Below, piece after piece: positions 42,160 through 50,805 of a stretch of 64,000 bases of DNA. The DNA is from an uncultured Candidatus Melainabacteria bacterium (GTDB lineage: Bacteria > Cyanobacteriota > Vampirovibrionia > Gastranaerophilales > Gastranaerophilaceae). The translations under genes and the position numbers were made by a program. Position 1 is the first letter of the stretch. Each line of letters begins with the position of its first letter. The notes below the pieces were generated by a model that ran no database searches, was not told the DNA's origin, and saw only the letters and a list, made by a program, of their open reading frames with translations. The stretch lies in contig CAKVCZ010000008.1 of NCBI GenBank assembly GCA_934726055.1, forward strand, positions 46,747 to 110,746, given 5' to 3'.

Positions 42160-43281
42160 ATGAATCAAGTTAAAAATATTTTAGTTGTTTTCGGCACAAG
42201 ACCTGAAGTTATTAAATTGGCTCCGGTTATTTTAGAGTTGAGAAAGCACAACAATTATAATGTCATTGTTTGCAATACAGAGCAACAAAAGGAATTGTCG
42301 AATCAAACATTAGAATATTTTGGTCTAAAAGCAGATTTGAATTTGGATTGTATGCGTCAAAATCAATCTTTGGCAGAGGTTCAATCAAGAATTTTACTTG
42401 GTTTAGAAGATGTTTTTAGTAAGCATAATATTGATGCGACTATTGTTCAAGGTGATACAATGACGGTGTTAACAGGTGCTTTGGTAAGTTTTTATCATAA
42501 AGTTCCGGTGTTCCACGTAGAAGCTGGTTTAAGATCGTATGATATTTATGAGCCGTTTCCTGAAGAAGTCATGCGTCAGATGACATCTCGTGTAACTCAG
42601 TTACACTTTGCACCAACAGAAAAAAATAAACAAGCTCTTTTAGCTGAAGGTATCGATGAAAAGAAAATTACGGTAACAGGTAATACTGTAATTGATGCTC
42701 TTTTCTGTTTGTCTGATGATGTGATTTCAAAATCTGCAAAGTTTTTTGAAGAGAAAAATATAAAAATAGATGACAAACTGGTTTTAATTACTGCTCATAG
42801 ACGTGAAAATCATGGGGAACGATTAGATAGAATAATTAAAGCAATTTATGATTTAGCAATTGAATATAACGATCATAAGTTTGTTATTCCTGTTCATCCA
42901 AACCCAAACGTAAAAGATAAAATTCATGAAAACTTGGGCTCTTTAAAAAATGTGTATTTATTATCACCTTTAGATTATCCGTATTTAGTATATTTACAAA
43001 AAAATGCAAAATTAATTCTAACAGATAGCGGTGGTATTCAAGAAGAAGCTCCAACATTTGGTTGTCCGACTCTTGTAATGCGTTATGAAACTGAGCGTCA
43101 AGAAGGTATTGAAGCTGGTGTTTCTACTCTTGTGGGTGCAGATTATGATAAAATTATGAATCTAAGTAAAAATATTTTATCAAAAGATAAATCTCAAACA
43201 AGATTAACAGCCAAAAATCCTTATGGCTCAGGAGATACCTCTAAAATTATTGAAAAATTAATTAGAGAGTATTTTAGTTAA
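42160..43281 (+). CDS. wecB: UDP-N-acetylglucosamine 2-epimerase (non-hydrolysing)
   Basis: 373 residues from ATG 42160; a TTG four codons upstream is less likely given GAGAAAG just before ATG. FGTRPEVIKLAPV, VQGDTMTVLTGAL, FHVEAGLRSYD, PFPEEVMRQM, VTGNTVIDAL, TAHRRENHGERL, IPVHPNP, LTDSGGIQEEAP and GCPTLVMRYETERQEGIEAG are the full WecB/MnaA pattern. It makes UDP-ManNAc for surface polysaccharide. A plausible GATAAT -10 box lies at 42139-42144. It is followed 41 bases later by ndk. Confidence 0.95.
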   Translation: MNQVKNILVVFGTRPEVIKLAPVILELRKHNNYNVIVCNTEQQKELSNQTLEYFGLKADLNLDCMRQNQSLAEVQSRILLGLEDVFSKHNIDATIVQGDTMTVLTGALVSFYHKVPVFHVEAGLRSYDIYEPFPEEVMRQMTSRVTQLHFAPTEKNKQALLAEGIDEKKITVTGNTVIDALFCLSDDVISKSAKFFEEKNIKIDDKLVLITAHRRENHGERLDRIIKAIYDLAIEYNDHKFVIPVHPNPNVKDKIHENLGSLKNVYLLSPLDYPYLVYLQKNAKLILTDSGGIQEEAPTFGCPTLVMRYETERQEGIEAGVSTLVGADYDKIMNLSKNILSKDKSQTRLTAKNPYGSGDTSKIIEKLIREYFS

Positions 43282-43322
43282 TAATAAAGTTTTACATACA
43301 TAAAATTATGAAAGGTAGAAAA

Positions 43323-43793
43323 ATGAAAGTTGAAATGGAAAGAACATTTGTTGCACTAAAACCTGATACAATTCAAAGAGGTTTAATGGGAAAAATTATT
43401 ACAAGACTTGAAGATAAAGGTTTTAAAATTATTGCAATGAAAATGTTGGAAGTTTCTAAGGAACAAGCTGAAGATCATTATGCAGAACACAAAGGCAAAC
43501 CGTTCTATGAAGGACTTGTAAAATTTATAATGTCTGCTCCAATTCTTGCTATGGTCATTGAAGGGGTAAATGCTGTTTCAGAAGTAAGACATATTTTAGG
43601 TGCTACTGATCCAGATAAAGCAGATGTTGGTTCTATTAGGGCAGATTTTTCTCCTATTATGGCTTGTAACTCAATTCATGCTTCTGATTCTGTTGAATCA
43701 GCAAGAAGAGAAATGGCTATCTATTTTGATTTAGATAAAGAACTTTGCACTAATTGGAAAACTATGATGGAACTTGTTATCGATGCAAGATAA
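43323..43793 (+). CDS. ndk: Nucleoside diphosphate kinase
   Basis: 156 residues from ATG 43323, chosen because GAAAGG lies 5-10 bases upstream; ATG 43308 would add five residues and overlap that site. ERTFVALKPDTIQRGLMG (ATP site), GKPFYEGLVKFIMSAP and IHASDSVESARREM (catalytic His in N-S-I-H-A-S-D) are canonical. It equilibrates nucleoside di- and triphosphates. Its end overlaps the tgt start by 11 bases, so they are coupled. Confidence 0.95.
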   Translation: MKVEMERTFVALKPDTIQRGLMGKIITRLEDKGFKIIAMKMLEVSKEQAEDHYAEHKGKPFYEGLVKFIMSAPILAMVIEGVNAVSEVRHILGATDPDKADVGSIRADFSPIMACNSIHASDSVESARREMAIYFDLDKELCTNWKTMMELVIDAR

Positions 43794-44913
43794 GACGGAG
43801 TTCTTTAGTTATGATTTAGTCCATGTTGATAAAAACACCGGTGCAAGGGCAGGTGTTTTACATACTCCGCATGGTGATATCGAAACACCAATATTTATGC
43901 CTGTTGGCACAAATTCTGCTGTAAAAACTCTTATAAATCGTGATATTGAAGATACGGGTGCTCAAATTATTTTAGCGAATTCTTATCATTTGTATTTGCG
44001 AGCTGGAACAAAGTTAATCAGAAAATTCGGTGGTATCCATGGGTGGATGAATTGGAATAAACCTGTATTAACAGATTCAGGCGGTTTTCAAGTGTTTTCG
44101 TTAGCTCAAATGCGTAAAATAACAGAAGAAGGTGTAAAATTCAGAGATCCAAAAGACGGTTCTGAACATTTTATCTCTCCCGAAAAATCTGTGGAAATTC
44201 AAGAAGATATTGGTGCAGATATTATGATGGCATTTGATGTTTGTTCACCTTTCCCTTGTACGTATGATGAGGCTAAAAAGGCTATGGAGCAAACACATCG
44301 TTGGCTTGAAAGGTGTTTTAAAGCGAAAACTAATCCAAAACAAGCATTATTTCCTATTGTTCAGGGGGCATTTTTTGATGATTTAAGAAAAGAAAGTGCA
44401 AATGTAATTTCTTCTTATGATGCGGTTGGTTATGCAATTGGCGGATTAAGTGTTGGTGAGTCTAAGGACATAATGAATCACTTTGTTGAATATACTGCAC
44501 CATTATTACCGGATAATAAGCCTCGTTATTTAATGGGTGTTGGTACACCTGAAGATTTGTTAGATGGAATAAAACGTGGTATTGATATGTTTGATTGTGT
44601 TCTTCCGACGCGAAATGCAAGGCATGGTTCTTTCTTTACTCACGAAGGCAAAAGATGTATCAAAAATAAGCAATATGAAGAAGATCCATCACCGCTTGAT
44701 TCAAATTGTGATTGTTATGCTTGCAAGAATCATTCAAGAGCATACTTAAGGCACTTGTTTAGATGTCAAGAGGCGACTTGTGCAGCGTTAATGTCTATAC
44801 ATAATATTAAGTTTTTGATTGATTTTGCAAAATCTTGTAGAAACGCAATTTTAAATGATGAGTTTGATAAATTCTATAAAGATAATTATTCAATATTAGT
44901 AAAATCAAAGTGA
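43783..44913 (+). CDS. tgt: tRNA-guanine transglycosylase
   Basis: 376 residues from ATG 43783. The enzyme swaps G34 for preQ1 in GUN tRNAs. LTDSGGFQVFSLAQ, MAFDVCSPFPCTY, GGLSVGESKD, MGVGTPEDLLDGIKRGIDMF, CVLPTRNARHG (catalytic Asp just before) and the zinc site CDCYACKNHSRAYLRHL are all present. A TTG three codons upstream is an alternative start. It lies inside the ndk end, so it is co-translated. Confidence 0.96.
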   Translation: MQDKTEFFSYDLVHVDKNTGARAGVLHTPHGDIETPIFMPVGTNSAVKTLINRDIEDTGAQIILANSYHLYLRAGTKLIRKFGGIHGWMNWNKPVLTDSGGFQVFSLAQMRKITEEGVKFRDPKDGSEHFISPEKSVEIQEDIGADIMMAFDVCSPFPCTYDEAKKAMEQTHRWLERCFKAKTNPKQALFPIVQGAFFDDLRKESANVISSYDAVGYAIGGLSVGESKDIMNHFVEYTAPLLPDNKPRYLMGVGTPEDLLDGIKRGIDMFDCVLPTRNARHGSFFTHEGKRCIKNKQYEEDPSPLDSNCDCYACKNHSRAYLRHLFRCQEATCAALMSIHNIKFLIDFAKSCRNAILNDEFDKFYKDNYSILVKSK

Positions 44914-44917
44914 TTTT

Positions 44918-45286
44918 TTATAACGAAATATTTTGAAGATGTTGTATATCGAGTTTTGGTTCTAATACAACGGCAATTGCATCAATTCGGTAATTATTAC
45001 ATTTTGATTCAGTTTCTTTTAAATAGCTTAAAGCTCCAGTGCAGATATTTTTATATTTCTTTTGTGTAATTGCGTTAAAAGGTGTTCCAAGGTTATTATT
45101 TTTTCTTGTTTTTACTTCAACAAAAACAAGAGTGTTTTTTATTTGTGCAATAATATCAATTTCACAATATTTAGAGAAATGTTTATTTCTTTCAATAATT
45201 TTATAACCGTTTTTTTCTAAAAATTCGCAAGCCAAACTTTCACCAAGGTGTCCTACTTCTTTGTTATTATTGCTATATAATTTCAT
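44918..45286 (-). CDS. yraN: UPF0102 (YraN) nuclease-like protein
   Basis: 122 residues. LGESLACEFLEKNGYKIIER, KYCEIDIIAQIKNTLVFVEV, K-T-R-K-N and AITQKKYKNICTGALSYL match the YraN family, with the E-x-D-x(n)-E-V-K core of restriction-endonuclease-like folds. The biological substrate is unclear. The start overlaps the end of the symporter gene by 14 bases. Confidence 0.92.
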   Translation of the reverse strand: MKLYSNNNKEVGHLGESLACEFLEKNGYKIIERNKHFSKYCEIDIIAQIKNTLVFVEVKTRKNNNLGTPFNAITQKKYKNICTGALSYLKETESKCNNYRIDAIAVVLEPKLDIQHLQNISL

Positions 45287-46595
45287 TATATGCTTCCGGA
45301 TTATTTAGTAAATCATAATTAATTTCATTTTCATTGTCGGCAATGGTAGCTGCTACAACAGCATCAGAAGTTACGTTTAGCATTGTGCTTACCATATCTG
45401 TTAATCTGTCCATTGTAAATAATAGTGCAAATCCGGAGATTAGTTGTTCCGGAGTCAATCCCATTCCGTTAAGAACCAAAACGACAGTAATTAAACCTGT
45501 TCCCGGAATACCAGCACAGGTACTTGAGGCAACAATAGTAAGAATAATTATTTGAATAAGCATAAATGGAGTTAAAGTCGCACCGTAAGCTTGTGCTAAA
45601 AATAGCACTGCAACAATTTGTACAAGTGCAGTTCCATCCATGTTCAAAGTTGCACCTAAAGGAAGAACAAAGCTTGAAATTTTATGTGATATTCCTCTCT
45701 TTTCGCAACAAGCAATAGTTAACGGTAGTGTAGCAGAGGAACTTGCAGTTCCAAATGCAACCATCATTGCTTCTGTTATTGCTGCATATAGCATTGTAAC
45801 AGGAACTTTTGAAAATATTCTTAAAAATACGGGATAAACAACAAATAGTTGTAGTCCAAGTCCTATTAAAATTACAAATAAATATTTAGAAATACTTGAA
45901 AATACGTCTATACCAAAGCTTGCAATTGAGGTAGCCGTAAGAGCAAATACCCCTGGTGCTGCCAAGTACATAATCCAATCAGTAACTTTCATTGTTGCAG
46001 CAAAAACAGATTCAAAAAATGCTGTTATTGGTCTGCTTACTTCTCCAATTTTTGTTAGTGCAATGGCAAATATTAGTGCAAATACCAGAATTGGAACCAT
46101 ATCTCCTGTCGCAAGAGATGCAAGAGGATTTTTTGGTAAGAAATCTAAAATAATATTTAGTATATTCTCTCTTTGATTTTCAATCGTTGCAGATACTTGT
46201 TGTTGAATTTCGACTGCTGCTTGCGTGTCTATATATTGACCTGCTCCAACTCCGGGTTTTACTAACAAGGCAAGAGAAAGCCCGATTGTTACCGCAAGTG
46301 TGGTAATTATTCCATAATATATTACCATTTTACTGCCAAATCTTCTTAACTGTTTGTTATCTCCAATGCTGCCAATACCGATTATTACTGCTGAGACTAC
46401 CAATGGAATAACAACCATTTGTATTAATCGGATAAAAGATTCTCCTACAAATGTTAATATATTTAAAATCGTTTGATTTGGATGTCCGTTTAAAAATATC
46501 CCTACAAATATTCCGGCGATAATTCCAAAAAATATGTGCCAATTTCTTTTTATACCAAGTCCAACTGCGATTAATACCTGCATGTGAATTTTCAT
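45273..46595 (-). CDS. Dicarboxylate/amino acid:cation symporter (DAACS)
   Basis: 440 residues with eight membrane helices and two re-entrant loops. VAFGTASSSATLPLTIACCE (the serine-rich HP1 tip), LGATLNMDGTALVQIVAVLF (N-M-D-G-T) and SSTCAGIPGTGLITVVLVLN (HP2) are GltPh/GltP signatures. It imports glutamate, aspartate or C4-dicarboxylates with Na+ or H+; the exact substrate cannot be read off. A loop with extra residues (VEIQQQVSATIENQRENILN, about 125-150) is longer than in GltPh. Confidence 0.93.
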   Translation of the reverse strand: MKIHMQVLIAVGLGIKRNWHIFFGIIAGIFVGIFLNGHPNQTILNILTFVGESFIRLIQMVVIPLVVSAVIIGIGSIGDNKQLRRFGSKMVIYYGIITTLAVTIGLSLALLVKPGVGAGQYIDTQAAVEIQQQVSATIENQRENILNIILDFLPKNPLASLATGDMVPILVFALIFAIALTKIGEVSRPITAFFESVFAATMKVTDWIMYLAAPGVFALTATSIASFGIDVFSSISKYLFVILIGLGLQLFVVYPVFLRIFSKVPVTMLYAAITEAMMVAFGTASSSATLPLTIACCEKRGISHKISSFVLPLGATLNMDGTALVQIVAVLFLAQAYGATLTPFMLIQIIILTIVASSTCAGIPGTGLITVVLVLNGMGLTPEQLISGFALLFTMDRLTDMVSTMLNVTSDAVVAATIADNENEINYDLLNNPEAYNEII

Positions 46596-46672
46596 ATATT
46601 CATTATCCCTTTACTATTGTTTTAAAAATTGTAATACTTAATTGAAAAATTTTCAAATTGGTTACAAAATCT

Positions 46673-48079
46673 TTAATAAATTTTTTGCATAAGCGGCAAT
46701 TTTACATTAGAGCAGAAAGCTTTTTCAGTTAATCTTATACCTAAGCAAGCTTGATTTCTTTTAAATTGTGCTCTGTATATTAATTTTAATGTCTTATCAA
46801 CTATGCTTTTATCATATTTTGTTAATAACTCTTCGTAAGAAATTTGGTTTTCAATATAATCGATAATTATTTTATCCAGAATTTCATATTCAGGAAGAGA
46901 ATCTGAATCTTTTTGGTTTGGATGTAATTCAGCAGATGGAGCTTTTTCTATAATTTCTTTTGGGATTATCTCTCCATTTCTGTTAATCCAATTTGATAAT
47001 TCATAGACTTTTGTTTTTGTTAAATCTGCAATTGGATTTAATCCGCCACACATATCGCCATATAAAGTTCCGTATCCGCATGCTACTTCTGATTTGTTTC
47101 CGGTTGAAAGTAACAGGCGATTATATCGGTTGGAATTAAACATTAAAATTAAACCGCGAAGTCTTGATTGTAAGTTTTCTTCAGCTAAATCCATTTTATT
47201 TTCTTTCGCAACACTTGTCATAAATGTTTCAAATAGTGGTGAAATGGAAATTGTTTCTACATTGATGCCAAGTTTTGAAACAAGTTTTTCAGAATCTTTT
47301 ATACTTCCTTCGCTTGAATATTTACTTGGAAGCATTACTGCATAAACGTTTTCTTTGCCGATTGCGTTTGTGGCTAAAGTTGCAACAAGTGCCGAGTCAA
47401 TTCCCCCCGATAAGCCTAAAACTACTTCTTTGAATCCACAGTTTTCACAATATTCTTTAATTGAAAAAGTTGTAGCCTTAAATATTTCTTCAATTGTAGA
47501 AATATCGTTGGTATTGACTACGTTGTCGTCATATATATTGATTGTTTCACTTTTTTCTTCAAGAAATGGATAAATTCTTAAAAGGCTGTTATGTCTGCTC
47601 TTTATAAAACTCTGTCCTGCATAAATCTTTTCTTCGTCCATCATAATAGGATTGATATGCACAAATGTATTTGAACATACAATGTTTTCAATAAAATCAT
47701 GAATTGTATTCATTGCATAGTATCTGTTTTTTGCAAGAACGTATAAATCACATTCAATGTTTTCTTTATATTCATCAGACACGTATATTGTTTTATCTGC
47801 AACATTAAATGTTATATTTTTTATATCAAAGAGTTCTCCATTTTGGATTAATTTTGTACCAATTAGAACATTTTTATCTGAAAAATATTCACATAAATCT
47901 TTATAAAATTTTTCTTTCGATTCCTGATATTTGAAATCAAATTCCATACCGGAATCTGTATTAAATTCCGGTAATATAATTAAATCAGCATTATTATTAA
48001 TTGATTGAGATTTAATATTGTTATAATTATATTCAAAGTTATTTTGTTTATATTTTATTTGTAAGATTTGAAAATTCAT
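46673..48079 (-). CDS. nadE: NAD+ synthetase with a reduced amidase domain
   Basis: 468 residues. About 205-468 is NAD+ synthetase: VVLGLSGGIDSALVATLA (PP loop), MLPSKYSSEGS, SRLRGLILMFNSNRYNRLLL, GNKSEVACGYGTLYGDMCGG and IIEKAPSAELHPNQKDSDSL. The first about 190 residues resemble a CN-hydrolase (LIILPEFNT carries the Glu), but the domain is about 80 residues short and the segment that normally bears the catalytic Lys and Cys is not recognisable. It may use free ammonia, or be fed by another glutaminase. It follows ftsQ by 14 bases and is probably last of the mur operon. Confidence 0.9.
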   Translation of the reverse strand: MNFQILQIKYKQNNFEYNYNNIKSQSINNNADLIILPEFNTDSGMEFDFKYQESKEKFYKDLCEYFSDKNVLIGTKLIQNGELFDIKNITFNVADKTIYVSDEYKENIECDLYVLAKNRYYAMNTIHDFIENIVCSNTFVHINPIMMDEEKIYAGQSFIKSRHNSLLRIYPFLEEKSETINIYDDNVVNTNDISTIEEIFKATTFSIKEYCENCGFKEVVLGLSGGIDSALVATLATNAIGKENVYAVMLPSKYSSEGSIKDSEKLVSKLGINVETISISPLFETFMTSVAKENKMDLAEENLQSRLRGLILMFNSNRYNRLLLSTGNKSEVACGYGTLYGDMCGGLNPIADLTKTKVYELSNWINRNGEIIPKEIIEKAPSAELHPNQKDSDSLPEYEILDKIIIDYIENQISYEELLTKYDKSIVDKTLKLIYRAQFKRNQACLGIRLTEKAFCSNVKLPLMQKIY

Positions 48080-48093
48080 AATTTTAAGTCCTA

Positions 48094-48972
48094 TTATTCA
48101 TCAAGTTTAATATAGCTGGCATCTTTCCAACGTAAATCTATGTATTTTATCTTTTTATCTAATGTTTTAACTTGTGGCATAATAGATGGAAGTCGGGATA
48201 TTCTTTCAAAACAAGTATCATCCAGTACTCCAAGTCTTATTTTTATGCCATTAATTTGTATATAGGTATCTTTTGGATTCCTTAAATCTATAAAATCTAT
48301 GGGTTCTTTGGAAACGGATTTTATTGTTTTAGATACTTTTTCCAGTAGATCAATTCTTTGTTTATCCCAATGTCTGTAATCATCGCCTTGAGTACCATAA
48401 GTTAAAATTTTTACAGGTTTAAATGATTTATCCAGTGGCAAAAAATCTCTGCCGATTAATTTGCCTGTATTTGTAAAAAATGCAATCGGTTCAACTTTTT
48501 CATCAGGTGCTATTGTTAATATTGGAGTGCTCTCTTGAATTATAATTTGCAGTCTTGCAGGAAACCAAAATCGGCGAATAAACACATCCTTTATTGGAGC
48601 AAGTTCCATAATAGTTGATTTTATTTCGTCTGTGTTATACATATACATAGGAACTTTTGGAACCTCATTTTTTCTAAGAGCTGCAAGTATGTAATAATCA
48701 GGTACGATTTTGTTATTAAGAATTTCTAAGTATGGGCTTTGTGCGGAGTCAAAAGCATTTGGTGTCATGTACCATTGGTGCATTCTTATAAGTCTAAAAC
48801 AAATATAGGCAAGTAACACAATGGTTAAAAAACGCAATAATACCTTAAAACGACGTAGCCACATGTTTGTTTTTCTAACTTGTCGTTCTTGTTTATTTCT
48901 GCGAATACGAGTTTTTATATACTGTTCAGAGTCATAATTCAACTCGTTATTTTTATTATTGTTTTCTGTCAT
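48094..48972 (-). CDS. ftsQ: FtsQ/DivIB-type cell division protein
   Basis: 292 residues. A basic cytoplasmic N terminus (KTRIRRNKQERQVRKTNMWL) precedes one membrane helix (about 47-63), then a POTRA domain (LAPIKDVFIRRFWFPARLQI, IQESTPILTI) and a beta domain. It would link the divisome to septal wall synthesis. Sequence similarity is weak in this family, so identity rests also on position directly after ddl in a murC-murB-ddl-ftsQ order. The start shares one base with the ddl stop. Confidence 0.82.
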   Translation of the reverse strand: MTENNNKNNELNYDSEQYIKTRIRRNKQERQVRKTNMWLRRFKVLLRFLTIVLLAYICFRLIRMHQWYMTPNAFDSAQSPYLEILNNKIVPDYYILAALRKNEVPKVPMYMYNTDEIKSTIMELAPIKDVFIRRFWFPARLQIIIQESTPILTIAPDEKVEPIAFFTNTGKLIGRDFLPLDKSFKPVKILTYGTQGDDYRHWDKQRIDLLEKVSKTIKSVSKEPIDFIDLRNPKDTYIQINGIKIRLGVLDDTCFERISRLPSIMPQVKTLDKKIKYIDLRWKDASYIKLDE

Positions 48973-49922
48973 TATTTATTTAGACCTGCACTGTTTAATA
49001 TTAATAAGACAAGATTATCATAATCTATTCCCATTGCGTTTGCTTGTGCCGGTAAATCACTTGTATCTGTCATTCCCGGACTAGTATTTATTTCCAAAAA
49101 ATGTGGAGTTTCGCCTGTTACCATAAAATCAACTCTTGAAACACCACTGCAGCAAGCTGCGAGGTGAGCTTTAATTGCTATATCTTTAATTTGTTTTGTC
49201 GCTTGTTCACTTAATTTTGCAGGTAAGATAAATTCAGATAATCCTTTTGTATATTTTGCATCAAAATCATACCATTCAGTTTTAGTCATTATTTGCAAAA
49301 TTTCTGTTGCAAAAGTTTTTCCTTCATTTTCTAAAACACCTACGGTTATAAAAAATCCATTTATAAATTCTTCAACCAAAACATCATTATTATATTTTAA
49401 AGCTTCTTTGTATGCGTTTTCCAATTCTTCCGGTTTGTTGACCTTTGTCATTCCAAAGCTTGAACCTTCACATACAGGTTTTGTAATTAGCGGGTATTTC
49501 AAATCTTTTGTTTTTTCTTTGATATCTTCTCCCTTTTTTACAAAAACAGATTTTATAAGAGGTATTTCAGGACAAGTTGCCAGTACTCTTTTTGTATATT
49601 CTTTATTCATGCAAATTGAAGATGCCATAACTCCGCATCCGGTATATGGAATTTTTAAAATTTCTAAAAGTCCTTGAATACACCCGTCTTCTCCATATTT
49701 TCCATGAAGTGCTATATATGCAATATCTATTTGTTTTTCTTGTAAAACTTGAGCAATATTTTCATCTACAACTATTAATTCTGCATTATTGTAGCCTAAT
49801 CGTTTTAAAGCTTCATAACAATTTTTGCCTGAACGCATAGAAACATCTTTTTCAGATGACATTCCGCCACATAACACACCTATTTTTTTGTCTGTTGCTA
49901 TTTTTCTTGTAATGTTTTCCAT
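48972..49922 (-). CDS. ddl: D-alanine--D-alanine ligase
   Basis: 316 residues. IGVLCGGMSSEKDVSMRSG (Glu of the first D-Ala site), IALHGKYGEDGCIQGLLEI, YTGCGVMASSICMNKEYTK, PLITKPVCEGSSFGMTKV, VLVEEFINGFFITVGVLE and FLEINTSPGMTDTSDLPAQA are the ATP-grasp and catalytic motifs. It makes the D-Ala-D-Ala dipeptide for peptidoglycan. It overlaps murB by 25 bases. Confidence 0.95.
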   Translation of the reverse strand: MENITRKIATDKKIGVLCGGMSSEKDVSMRSGKNCYEALKRLGYNNAELIVVDENIAQVLQEKQIDIAYIALHGKYGEDGCIQGLLEILKIPYTGCGVMASSICMNKEYTKRVLATCPEIPLIKSVFVKKGEDIKEKTKDLKYPLITKPVCEGSSFGMTKVNKPEELENAYKEALKYNNDVLVEEFINGFFITVGVLENEGKTFATEILQIMTKTEWYDFDAKYTKGLSEFILPAKLSEQATKQIKDIAIKAHLAACCSGVSRVDFMVTGETPHFLEINTSPGMTDTSDLPAQANAMGIDYDNLVLLILNSAGLNK

Positions 49923-50803
49923 ATTTTTGCCTCTTTTTGAGATTGATTGCCTATATATATTATTTCAGGACAAAGTTTTATTCCGTATTCGTCGTTTACT
50001 TTATTGTACATCAATAACATTAAATTTAAAATATCTTCTGAAGTTGCATTGTTATCGTTGATAATGAAGTTTGCATGATTTTCCCAAACTTTTGCTCCGC
50101 CAAATGATAAATCTTTTGCACCGATGCTGTCCAGTAATCTACCGGCAGAATTGTTTATAGGATTTTTGAATATACTTCCGCAATTCGGAAGAGCCAATGA
50201 AGGCTGATGATTGCGTCTGAATTCCAAATTGAAATTCATTCGGTTTTTGATTGTTTGTTGATTTTCTTCTTTTAAATTAAATTCTGCACAAAGTATTGTA
50301 TAATCTTTTTCTTGGCAGATGGAATGTCTATATGAAAATTTTAAATCTTCCTTTGACAGTTCTAATACTTTCTTATTTTTATTGTCAAAAACTTTAACTG
50401 AAATAAGATTATCACTAATGGATTGTTCTTTCGCAGAGGCATTCATATATATTTCTCCGCCAATAGAACCCGGAAAACCAATCATAAATTCAAAACCGGA
50501 TAGGTTGTTTTCAAAGGCAAGTTTAGATGCCATTGGACCTTTTACTCCGCATTCGGCATAAACTTTATTTTTATCAAAGCTTATATTATTGCATTTGCTT
50601 GTGAATATTATATCTCCGTCGTATCCATGGCTTGAAATTAGTATATTAGAACAATTTCCAAGTACCAATGGTTTGAATTTTGTTTGTAGTAATTCGGTTA
50701 ATTCATCTATGTTTTCAGGAAAATAGGCATTTTTAATTAAACCGCTTACTTTAAAAGAAGTTAGGTTTTTTGCGTTGAAATCATTTTTAACTTCAATAGG
50801 CAT
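49898..50803 (-). CDS. murB: UDP-N-acetylenolpyruvoylglucosamine reductase
   Basis: 301 residues. LVLGNCSNILIS (FAD), GFEFMIGFPGSIGGEIYMNA, FSYRHSICQ, LPNCGSIFKNPINNSAGRLL (proton-donor Ser) and IKLCPEIIYIG (Glu) are present, typical of the compact MurB subtype with Y-R-x-S. It reduces enolpyruvyl-UDP-GlcNAc to UDP-MurNAc. It starts two bases after the murC stop. Confidence 0.95.
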   Translation of the reverse strand: MPIEVKNDFNAKNLTSFKVSGLIKNAYFPENIDELTELLQTKFKPLVLGNCSNILISSHGYDGDIIFTSKCNNISFDKNKVYAECGVKGPMASKLAFENNLSGFEFMIGFPGSIGGEIYMNASAKEQSISDNLISVKVFDNKNKKVLELSKEDLKFSYRHSICQEKDYTILCAEFNLKEENQQTIKNRMNFNLEFRRNHQPSLALPNCGSIFKNPINNSAGRLLDSIGAKDLSFGGAKVWENHANFIINDNNATSEDILNLMLLMYNKVNDEYGIKLCPEIIYIGNQSQKEAKIWKTLQEK

Positions 50804-50805
50804 AA

